6,762 nucleotides of DNA from Campylobacteraceae bacterium (GTDB taxonomy: Bacteria > Campylobacterota > Campylobacteria > Campylobacterales > Sulfurospirillaceae): positions 1-6,762 of the forward strand of contig JALVAU010000346.1 of NCBI GenBank assembly GCA_027011025.1. Reading direction: 5' to 3'. Below, piece after piece: positions 1 to 5,321 of the stretch. The notes beneath the pieces were generated by a model. That model did not search any database and was not told the DNA's origin. It saw only the letters and a program-made list of their open reading frames with translations. Position 1 is the stretch's first letter, and every line of letters starts with the position of its first letter. Made by a program: the position numbers and the translations under genes.

Positions 1-30
1 GAATGGTTTACATTGGTTTTAAAAAGGTAA
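1..30 (+). CDS. C-terminal end of upstream gene, probably PrmA (ribosomal protein L11 methyltransferase), partial
   Basis: Frame 1 is open from the window edge and reads EWFTLVLKR followed by TAA at 28-30; a second TAA follows at 31-33. A hydrophobic strand ending in basic residues resembles the C-terminus of PrmA-type methyltransferases. In Campylobacter and Helicobacter, as I recall, prmA lies directly before ftsH. Only nine residues are visible, so the identity rests on gene order, while the reading frame rests on the tight spacing to ftsH. The last codons (AAAAAGG) also serve as the ftsH ribosome binding site, which suggests an operon. Confidence 0.5.
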   Translation, partial: EWFTLVLKR

Positions 31-33
31 TAA

Positions 34-1989
34 ATGGCACTGAATAATAATAGAAAAGATACAAATAAAAAGGGTGATAATAATTTTTTTAATCAAAATC
101 CCTTGATAGTTTTTGCAATTTTTTCGATAGTAATAATTGTAATATTTAAAAATTTCATAACACCTGATGATGGTATGATGAGTAATTCTGTGGAAAATTC
201 ACAAAACAGCATCACTAGAAATATAAACTATTTTCAGTTTAAAGAGATGGTAAAAGAGGGTAAACTCTCTTATGTAGCAATAGGTCAAACGACCATAAGA
301 GCCTATGTTCAAAATGGAGCTACAAAAGATATATATATCATCAAAAAGGTAGCAGGCGATAATAATCTCATAGCTCAACTAGAAGCAAAAAAGATACCTT
401 ATGGTGGATATAATGAGACAAATATATTTACTGAGATTCTCTTCTCTTGGGTACTTCCTATATTTATATTTTTTGGAATTTGGATGCTTTTAGCAAACAG
501 AATGCAAAAAAATATGGGTGGCGGAATTTTAGGTATGGGCAGTAGTAAAAAGCTCGTAAACTCTGAAAAACCAAAAGTAAAATTTGATGATGTTGCAGGT
601 GTGCAGGAGGCAAAAGAGGAAGTCAAGGAGATAGTTGATTTTTTAAAGCATCCCGATAGATATATAAATCTAGGGGCAAAGATACCAAAGGGAGTCTTGC
701 TTGTAGGACCTCCGGGTACAGGTAAAACACTTTTGGCAAAAGCTGTTGCAGGAGAGGCTGATGTTCCATTTTTCTCAGTATCCGGCTCATCATTTATAGA
801 GATGTTTGTTGGAGTTGGAGCAAGTAGAGTAAGAGATCTGTTTGAAAATGCAAAAAAAGAGGCTCCAGCAATTGTTTTTATAGATGAGATAGATGCTATA
901 GGAAAAAGCCGTGCAGCAAATGGTCAAATGGGTGGAAATGATGAAAGAGAGCAGACATTAAACCAGCTCTTAGCAGAGATGGACGGTTTTAGCTCAGATA
1001 AATCCCCTGTTATCGTTTTGGCAGCTACAAACAGACCTGAAGTCTTGGATGCTGCGCTTTTGAGACCGGGAAGATTTGATAGACAGGTTCTTGTCGATAA
1101 GCCAGATTTTCAAGGTAGGATTGATATACTCAAAGTTCATATCACAGATATAAAACTTGCAAAAGATATAGATATTAAAGAGATAGCTAGACTTACTGCC
1201 GGACTTGCCGGAGCTGATCTTGCAAATATCATCAATGAAGCCGCACTTCTAGCAGGTAGAAAAAGTAAAGAGTATGTAGAGCAAAAAGATATGGTAGAAG
1301 CTGTTGAGAGAGCAATAGCTGGCTTGGAGAAAAAGAGTAGAAGAATAAATCCAAAAGAGAAGAAGATAGTCGCTTACCATGAGAGTGGACATGCTCTTAT
1401 AGCTGAAACTACTAAGGGAGCAAAAAGCGTCTCTAAAGTCTCTATTATTCCAAGAGGTTTAGCAGCGCTCGGTTATACACTAAATACTCCCGAAGAGAAT
1501 AAATTTTTGATGCAAAAACATGAGCTTATTGCTGAGATCGATGTTCTTTTAGGAGGTAGAGGAGCTGAAGAGGTATTTTTAGGAGAGATTTCTACGGGAG
1601 CCGGAAATGACCTTGAGAGGGCAACAGATATCGTTAAATCCATGGTAGGTATATACGGTATGAGTGATGTTGCAGGGTTAATGGTTCTAGAGAAACAAAG
1701 AAATACATTTCTAGCCGGTGGCAGTTCAAAAGAGTATAGTGAAAAGATGGCAGAAAATCTGGATAATTATATCATTTCAATGCTAGATGAAAGATACAAA
1801 ATTGTCAAGGAGAGATTAGAAAAGTATAGAGAGTGTATAGAGAGGATAGTTGTAGAGCTAAGAGAGTTTGAGACAATAAATGGTGATAAACTAAGAGAGA
1901 TAATATCAGCTTTTGAAAAAGAGAATGATATGCCTAGCATGATGCATTACGAAGATAAAGAGAGTACTCAGCAAGATAAAGAGAGCTAA
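34..1989 (+). CDS. ftsH: ATP-dependent zinc metalloprotease FtsH
   Basis: Membrane-anchored AAA+ protease, in this family a hexamer that extracts and degrades damaged or short-lived membrane and cytosolic proteins. Visible in order: a charged N-tail, TM1 (about residues 23-42), a periplasmic segment (about 43-130), TM2 (about 132-154), and a glycine-rich linker. The AAA+ domain has Walker A GPPGTGKT (225-232), pore loop FVG (258-260), Walker B VFIDEID (281-287), and a second region of homology with arginine fingers R344 and R347. The M41 protease domain has HESGH (449-453) and the third zinc ligand D526 in GNDLERAT. The tail is acidic and hydrophilic. Length 651 aa is normal and all catalytic residues are present. 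The start has AAAAAGG six bases upstream and lies three bases after the previous stop. No promoter is visible, so it is probably co-transcribed with the upstream gene. Nothing odd seen. Confidence 0.97.
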   Translation: MALNNNRKDTNKKGDNNFFNQNPLIVFAIFSIVIIVIFKNFITPDDGMMSNSVENSQNSITRNINYFQFKEMVKEGKLSYVAIGQTTIRAYVQNGATKDIYIIKKVAGDNNLIAQLEAKKIPYGGYNETNIFTEILFSWVLPIFIFFGIWMLLANRMQKNMGGGILGMGSSKKLVNSEKPKVKFDDVAGVQEAKEEVKEIVDFLKHPDRYINLGAKIPKGVLLVGPPGTGKTLLAKAVAGEADVPFFSVSGSSFIEMFVGVGASRVRDLFENAKKEAPAIVFIDEIDAIGKSRAANGQMGGNDEREQTLNQLLAEMDGFSSDKSPVIVLAATNRPEVLDAALLRPGRFDRQVLVDKPDFQGRIDILKVHITDIKLAKDIDIKEIARLTAGLAGADLANIINEAALLAGRKSKEYVEQKDMVEAVERAIAGLEKKSRRINPKEKKIVAYHESGHALIAETTKGAKSVSKVSIIPRGLAALGYTLNTPEENKFLMQKHELIAEIDVLLGGRGAEEVFLGEISTGAGNDLERATDIVKSMVGIYGMSDVAGLMVLEKQRNTFLAGGSSKEYSEKMAENLDNYIISMLDERYKIVKERLEKYRECIERIVVELREFETINGDKLREIISAFEKENDMPSMMHYEDKESTQQDKES

Positions 1990-1992
1990 TTT

Positions 1993-2655
1993 ATGATGAG
2001 AACACATACTACGACAGAGCTGATCGCAAAAGAGGGCTGGAAGTATGTAGGTGTCTCTTTTCTTTTTTTTCTTATATCCTTTTGTGTTGGATATTTAGAG
2101 TGGGTTTTTTTGATTGTTTTTTTGAGTACGGCTTATCTGTATAGAAACTTTGAGAGGATTCCTGCCGAAGACGATAAGCTAGCACTCTTGGCACCGGCTG
2201 ATGGAAAGATTATAGATATTTCCAAAGTGATTCTTCAAGATAAAGCAGAGTTTCTAAAAGTAGAGATTGCCAAGAGTATAGCAGATGCCTCTTTGCTTAG
2301 ATCTCCTATTTTAGCAAATATATCAAGCACAAAAAGAGTACATGGGCTTTTTTTAGATACACAAAGCTCTCTTGGAAAAAAATTGAATGAGAGAGCTATA
2401 TTAACTTTAGAGTCTAGTCTTAAACCTATCATTATCATAGTAACAGCTGGATTTTTCAGCAGAAGCGTAGAGCTATTTAAGAGTGTTGGCCCACTAAAAT
2501 TTGCACAAAGATTTGGTGTTTTACTTGATGGAAATGTAGAGTTGCTCTTGCCTATAGATACTAGAATCAAAGTAAGTTTAGGAGATAGTGTTAGAGCCGG
2601 GGAGAGTGTTCTGGGCTATTTTTCGTATGGTATTACAAATGGCACGCAACAATAA
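1993..2655 (+). CDS. Phosphatidylserine decarboxylase-family membrane protein, probably catalytically inactive
   Basis: This 220-aa protein has a hydrophobic N-terminal hairpin (about residues 17-33 and 36-51), then the short-type PSD fold. Landmarks are RNFERIP (51-57, like FRDPERxxP), APADGK (67-72, keeping the conserved Asp70), RFG (173-175), LLLP (184-187) and a final AGESVLG (202-208). Active PSDs convert phosphatidylserine to phosphatidylethanolamine with a pyruvoyl group made by self-cleavage at a GS motif, helped by a His. Here the DVHxNR-like position reads DASLLR (98-103), with no His. The stretch between RFG and LLLP reads VLLDGNVE, so GS has become GN. The frame is intact and flanked by functional genes, so it is not a decayed pseudogene. 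I infer a pseudoenzyme, perhaps acting with PssA. It starts three bases after the ftsH stop with GAGAG upstream; ATG at 1996 is an alternative start. In H. pylori and C. jejuni this slot holds, as I recall, an uncharacterised membrane protein. Confidence 0.75.
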   Translation: MMRTHTTTELIAKEGWKYVGVSFLFFLISFCVGYLEWVFLIVFLSTAYLYRNFERIPAEDDKLALLAPADGKIIDISKVILQDKAEFLKVEIAKSIADASLLRSPILANISSTKRVHGLFLDTQSSLGKKLNERAILTLESSLKPIIIIVTAGFFSRSVELFKSVGPLKFAQRFGVLLDGNVELLLPIDTRIKVSLGDSVRAGESVLGYFSYGITNGTQQ

Positions 2656-3364
2656 ACCACAACTTATATACATAATTCCCAATCTTTTCACAGCTGCTAG
2701 TGCATTCATAGGAGTTATTAGCATACTTACTTCTGTTAAGGGTGATTTTCAAAAAGCAGCTATCTTCATACTTATTTCATTGGTATTTGATGGTTTAGAT
2801 GGCAGGGTTGCAAGACTCACTAAAACAACGAGTAAATTTGGTGCAGAGTTTGACTCCTTAGCTGATATTGTTGCTTTTGGTGTAGCGCCTGCTGTCCTTT
2901 TTTATTATAGTATCGGTATTCACTATGGAAAAGTAGGTTCACTGCTCACTGCTATGTATGTTGTTTTTGGTGCTATTAGGCTTGCTAGATTTAATGTCAT
3001 GATTGGAATAAGTGAACCATCAGTCTTTATAGGTGTGCCTATCCCGACTGCTGCTGTTGTGTTGGCGATGTGGATTATGATACATCAAAGGTATCTTTTT
3101 TTTAGAGATTTTGATTTTATTATCGTTTTGGGTGTTGCAATTTTATCTCTACTGATGGTTAGTAATATAAGATACCCAAGTTTTAAAAAGATAGATTTGG
3201 AGAAGCAAAATTTTCTAAAAGTTCTTATATACCTCATTATGGTTTTTTCTTTAGTTTATATATTTCCTATTGAAAGCATATCTATAATCATAACGATATA
3301 TCTCTTTTATGGTCTTTTTAGAGGAATTTATAATTTTTGGATTGCAAAATACAAAAAAACCTAG
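2639..3364 (+). CDS. pssA: CDP-diacylglycerol--serine O-phosphatidyltransferase (phosphatidylserine synthase)
   Basis: Integral membrane enzyme that joins CDP-diacylglycerol and L-serine to phosphatidylserine plus CMP, the precursor of phosphatidylethanolamine. From the ATG at 2639 it is 241 aa. The complete CDP-alcohol phosphotransferase signature is present: D51, D54, G55, A58, R59, G68, D72, D76 with exact family spacing. About six to eight hydrophobic segments run to residue 227, and the basic C-tail is KYKKT. The N-terminus has the IPNLFT element typical of bacterial PssA, and ARFN and GVPIPTAA motifs follow the signature. The gene overlaps the preceding one by 17 nt and no convincing Shine-Dalgarno precedes the ATG, suggesting translational coupling. 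Alternatives are ATG at 2627 (four residues longer) and GTG at 2588, the latter unlikely. The adjacent PSD-like gene acts, or once acted, on the same lipid pathway. Confidence 0.93.
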   Translation: MARNNKPQLIYIIPNLFTAASAFIGVISILTSVKGDFQKAAIFILISLVFDGLDGRVARLTKTTSKFGAEFDSLADIVAFGVAPAVLFYYSIGIHYGKVGSLLTAMYVVFGAIRLARFNVMIGISEPSVFIGVPIPTAAVVLAMWIMIHQRYLFFRDFDFIIVLGVAILSLLMVSNIRYPSFKKIDLEKQNFLKVLIYLIMVFSLVYIFPIESISIIITIYLFYGLFRGIYNFWIAKYKKT

Positions 3365-3370
3365 TATAAT
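3342..3370 (+). promoter_or_regulatory. Predicted sigma-70-type promoter for the leuA leader transcript
   Basis: A perfect TATAAT lies at 3365-3370, one base after the pssA stop codon, with TTGCAA at 3342-3347 (4 of 6 to TTGACA) exactly 17 bp upstream. An A-tract (3353-3359) fills the spacer. Transcription would begin near 3377, giving a 5' leader of about 25 nt before the first small ORF and about 355 nt before leuA. Campylobacterota housekeeping promoters depend mainly on the -10 box, which is ideal here. The start site is inferred, not measured. Confidence 0.7.
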
Positions 3371-3402
3371 CACGGAAAATAAAAACTTTTAAAGGAGTCG
3401 TG

Positions 3403-3501
3403 ATGAATAGTGTCCATATTGGCATAGCCAAATCAATCAAATTTTTACCCAAAATAGAGACTAAAAACGCTCTCCTGCAAAACTTACTCTTTCTCTCATA
3501 A
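3403..3501 (+). CDS. Putative leucine-rich leader peptide of leuA (leuL-like), 32 aa
   Basis: A short ORF with the strongest Shine-Dalgarno in the window (AAAGGAG at 3391-3397, five bases before ATG). It begins MNSVHIGIAK and ends ALLQNLLFLS before TAA. Five of the last nine sense codons encode Leu: 3472-3474, 3475-3477, 3484-3486, 3487-3489 and 3493-3495. Four of its six Leu codons are CTC or CTG, against two of 36 in leuA, so the peptide is enriched in Leu codons that the downstream gene avoids. This is the hallmark of an amino-acid-sensing leader such as E. coli leuL, where scarcity of charged tRNA-Leu stalls the ribosome. It sits about 25 nt after the predicted start site and is the first ORF on the transcript. 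No sequence homology to known leaders is claimed; the call rests on position, composition and RBS. It could instead be a chance ORF. Confidence 0.68.
   Translation: MNSVHIGIAKSIKFLPKIETKNALLQNLLFLS
3419..3431 (+). repeat. Small hairpin TTGGC-ATA-GCCAA inside the leader ORF
   Basis: A five-base-pair stem with a three-base loop lies within codons 6-10 of the Leu-rich leader. The same arms TTGGC and GCCAA recur at 3627-3640 in the second small ORF, so the two elements could also pair with each other. It may be a pause or alternative-folding element; this is inference. Confidence 0.35.
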
Positions 3502-3529
3502 AATAAAAATTCAGATACAACAACAAAGG

Positions 3530-3547
3530 TTTGTGTAAAAACACAAA
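3530..3547. repeat. Perfect 7-bp inverted repeat TTTGTGT-AAAA-ACACAAA
   Basis: The arms at 3530-3536 and 3541-3547 are exact reverse complements around a four-base A loop. It lies between the leader stop and the RBS of the second small ORF. Neither strand has a following U-tract, so it is not an intrinsic terminator. It could be an operator for a dimeric regulator or an RNA hairpin that brings the leader and the downstream RBS closer together. No regulator is identified. Confidence 0.5.
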
Positions 3548-3572
3548 ATATATACAAAATAAAGGTAATAAG

Positions 3573-3734
3573 ATGAATAATTACAGAGCAACAGCTCGTG
3601 CTTTAGCACATAAAAATAGTAATTTCTTGGCGGCAGCCAAAGCTTTAGTCGCGAGGAATCTGCCCATAAATTTTTCTTTAAAAGGGCACAAAAATTTAAA
3701 ATGCCATTTATGGGCAGAGGGGACAATAAAATGA
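3573..3734 (+). CDS. Small basic protein or second leader ORF, 53 aa, overlapping the leuA start
   Basis: Not recognised. The ATG has AAAGG at 3561-3565, seven bases upstream. The 53-residue product is strongly basic (nine Lys/Arg, one Glu) and rich in Ala in its first 30 residues, with two similar 11-residue blocks (5-15 [11 protein letters not shown] and 19-29 [11 protein letters not shown]) that could form amphipathic helix. The second half is hydrophilic with one Cys and one Trp, and no membrane segment is seen. Its TGA (3732-3734) overlaps the leuA ATG (3731-3733) as ATGA, the classic arrangement for translational coupling. The reading frame passes through both arms of the 13-bp hairpin at 3659-3718, so ribosomes translating it would melt that structure just before leuA. 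It has seven Leu codons, only one of them CTG and none CTC, so it is a poor leucine sensor. An upstream TTG at 3531 would add 14 residues but has no RBS. Confidence 0.6.
   Translation: MNNYRATARALAHKNSNFLAAAKALVARNLPINFSLKGHKNLKCHLWAEGTIK
3627..3640 (+). repeat. Small hairpin TTGGC-GGCA-GCCAA inside the second small ORF
   Basis: A five-base-pair, GC-rich stem with a four-base loop. It is nearly a direct repeat of the hairpin at 3419-3431 (identical arms, different loop). Because both elements carry the same arms, they can form alternative long-range pairs. Role unknown. Confidence 0.4.
3659..3718 (+). promoter_or_regulatory. 13-bp inverted repeat next to the leuA RBS (candidate translational attenuator hairpin)
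   Basis: TCTGCCCATAAAT (3659-3671) is the exact reverse complement of ATTTATGGGCAGA (3706-3718). The 34-nt loop contains a further GGGCA (3684-3688) and TGCC (3702-3705), which allow competing shorter pairings. The 3' arm ends inside the leuA Shine-Dalgarno region (AGAGGGG at 3716-3722), so the stem would hinder ribosome access. No U-tract follows, so this is not an intrinsic terminator. Being inside the 53-codon ORF, it would be opened by ribosomes translating that ORF. The repeat is seen directly; the regulatory role is inferred. Confidence 0.6.
3716..3722 (+). promoter_or_regulatory. leuA ribosome binding site
   Basis: AGAGGGG lies eight bases before the ATG at 3731 and fixes the start giving [16 protein letters not shown], the normal N-terminus of LeuA. 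Its first three bases are part of the 13-bp stem, so access is probably structure-dependent. Confidence 0.7.
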
Positions 3735-5275
3735 ATAATATAATAATATTTGATACAACACTAAGAGATGGAGAACAGAGTCCTGGTGCTTCGATGAATA
3801 CTGAAGAAAAAATTCAGATGGCTTTACAGTTAGAAAAATTAGGAGTTGATGTTATAGAGGCAGGTTTTGCTGCCGCTAGTCCTGGTGATGCTGATGCGAT
3901 TTCAAGGATAAGTGAACAGGTACAAAATTCTACGATTTGTTCATTGTCTAGAGCGATAAGCAGTGACATAAAAGCAGCAGGTGATGCGATAGCTAAAGCA
4001 AATAAGAGAAGAATCCACACTTTTATAGCTACAAGTCCAATACACATGGAGTATAAGCTAAAAATGTCTCCGGATGAGGTGATAAAAAGGGCAGTTGATG
4101 CTGTCAGTTATGCAAAGACATTTTGTGATGATGTGGAGTTTAGTTGTGAAGATGCCGGCAGAAGTGATATAGGATTTTTGAAAGAGATTTTAGATGCTGT
4201 GATAGAGGTGGGTGCAAATACTCTAAACATTCCTGATACTGTAGGCTACAGAATGCCTAGCGAGATGGGAGCTATGATAAAGGAGTTATCAGGTTTTATT
4301 TCTAATAGAGCGATACTCTCTGTGCATAACCACAATGATTTAGGATTGGCAACTGCTAGCTCAATTGCCTGCATACAAAATGGAGCAAGACAAGTTGAGT
4401 GTACCATAAATGGACTTGGAGAGAGAGCTGGAAATGCAGCACTTGAAGAGGTGGTTATGATACTTAAAACTAGAAAAGATATTTTTAAAGATTTTAGTAC
4501 GAATATCAATATAAAAGAGATATATGCAACAAGTCGCCTAGTATCATCAATTACCGGTATTGAAACCCAACCAAACAAAGCGATAGTTGGGAAAAATGCT
4601 TTTGCTCATGAAAGTGGCATACATCAAGACGGTATCTTAAAACATGCTCAAACATATGAGATAATGAGTGCCCAAGATATAGGGCTTGATAAAAACTCTT
4701 TGGTTATGGGAAAACACTCAGGTCGCCATGCATTTAGTGAAAAACTTAAAAAATTAGGATTTAATTTAAGTGATGAAGAGCTTATAAAAGCTTTTGAAAG
4801 ATTTAAGATTTTGGCTGATTCTAAAAAAGAGATTTTTGACGATGATATAAGAGCTCTTGTTTCTGCTGAAATCACAAAAGCACAAGAGGTTTACAAGCTA
4901 GTGACCCTGCAGCTATCAGATTGTAACCCAGGAGGTGTTCCAAGTGCTGCTGTGACTATAGAGCATAACGGAAAAGATATAACAGATGCCGCTATAGGCA
5001 ATGGAACTATGGATGCTATATTTAAAGTAATTGACAGGGTTTGCGGAGTAAATGGAAAGTTAAAAGAGTATAAAGTAGATTCTGTAACTCAAGGCAAAGA
5101 TGCCTTGGCAAAAGTTGTTGTAAAAGTGGTATTTGATGAGAGTAAACCTGCTATTATGGGGCATGGTTTGAGTGTAGATACAATGCTTGCAACCGCTAGA
5201 GCCTATATAGGTGCACTAAACAGTTATATATCCATGAAAGACGGGTTGAGAAATGTCAAGGATAAACTTATATGA
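3731..5275 (+). CDS. leuA: 2-isopropylmalate synthase
   Basis: Cytoplasmic enzyme condensing acetyl-CoA with 2-oxoisovalerate to 2-isopropylmalate, the first committed step of leucine synthesis. From the ATG at 3731 it is 514 aa, a usual bacterial length. The N-terminal TIM barrel (about residues 1-270) has the first signature [12 protein letters not shown] (11-22) and the second [13 protein letters not shown] (199-211). Metal ligands D13, H199, H201 and N235 (in [11 protein letters not shown]) are all present. A subdomain (about 280-385) with HESGIHQDG follows, then the C-terminal LeuA dimer or allosteric domain (about 388-505) with NGTMDAI and [16 protein letters not shown], so feedback inhibition by leucine is expected. 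The start overlaps the stop of the 53-codon ORF. ATG at 3701 in the same frame would add ten residues but has a poor RBS and atypical sequence. leuB, leuC and leuD are not downstream; a terminator and a convergent gene follow. Confidence 0.97.
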   Translation: MNNIIIFDTTLRDGEQSPGASMNTEEKIQMALQLEKLGVDVIEAGFAAASPGDADAISRISEQVQNSTICSLSRAISSDIKAAGDAIAKANKRRIHTFIATSPIHMEYKLKMSPDEVIKRAVDAVSYAKTFCDDVEFSCEDAGRSDIGFLKEILDAVIEVGANTLNIPDTVGYRMPSEMGAMIKELSGFISNRAILSVHNHNDLGLATASSIACIQNGARQVECTINGLGERAGNAALEEVVMILKTRKDIFKDFSTNINIKEIYATSRLVSSITGIETQPNKAIVGKNAFAHESGIHQDGILKHAQTYEIMSAQDIGLDKNSLVMGKHSGRHAFSEKLKKLGFNLSDEELIKAFERFKILADSKKEIFDDDIRALVSAEITKAQEVYKLVTLQLSDCNPGGVPSAAVTIEHNGKDITDAAIGNGTMDAIFKVIDRVCGVNGKLKEYKVDSVTQGKDALAKVVVKVVFDESKPAIMGHGLSVDTMLATARAYIGALNSYISMKDGLRNVKDKLI

Positions 5276-5284
5276 TATTTCTTT

Positions 5285-5321
5285 ACATGTAGAGGCTATT
5301 TAGTCTCTACATGTCTATTTT
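5285..5321 (+). terminator. Hairpin terminator after leuA, shared with the convergent gene end
   Basis: ACATGTAGAG (5285-5294) pairs exactly with CTCTACATGT (5305-5314). The stem extends inward by a G-U, a C-G and a U-A pair to a four-base loop, for 13 pairs in all. CTATTTT follows on the plus strand (TTTT at 5318-5321), giving a moderate U-tract for leuA. It begins nine bases after the leuA stop. On the minus strand the hairpin contains the stop codon of the TPR gene and is followed by an A-rich tail, so it is a weaker terminator in that direction. Confidence 0.75.

Noticed and set aside
2063..2070. T8 tract in the PSD-like gene (also T8 at 3096-3103 in pssA) as a phase-variation switch
   Set aside because: Short T runs are common in this AT-rich genome, and known contingency tracts in the phylum are mostly longer G/C runs.
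2588..2638. GTG start for PssA
   Set aside because: It would add 17 residues unlike PssA N-termini and increase the overlap with the preceding gene; it looks like the antecedent open frame only.
3531..3556. Second promoter in front of the 53-codon ORF (TTGTGT and TATACA)
   Set aside because: Spacing between the two hexamers is only about 14 bp, and AT-rich DNA gives such matches easily.
3531..3572. TTG-initiated 14-residue extension of the 53-codon ORF
   Set aside because: No RBS precedes the TTG and it would begin inside the palindrome, whereas the ATG at 3573 has AAAGG at proper spacing.
3659..3718. Intrinsic transcription terminator
   Set aside because: The 3' arm is followed by GGGGACAATAAAATG with no U-tract.
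3318..3726. Minus-strand ORFs of 79 and 71 codons across the leader region
   Set aside because: They have odd composition (Cys/Tyr/Leu runs), no RBS seen, and overlap the well-supported plus-strand elements; they are shadows.
3701..3730. Ten-residue N-terminal extension of LeuA from ATG 3701
   Set aside because: LeuA proteins start close to the [10 protein letters not shown] motif, the ATG at 3731 has a good RBS, and the extension lies in the hairpin and in another reading frame's ORF.
3371..3730. T-box or known riboswitch controlling leuA
   Set aside because: No T-box-like conserved sequence or recognisable aptamer core was seen, and T-boxes are rare outside Gram-positive groups.
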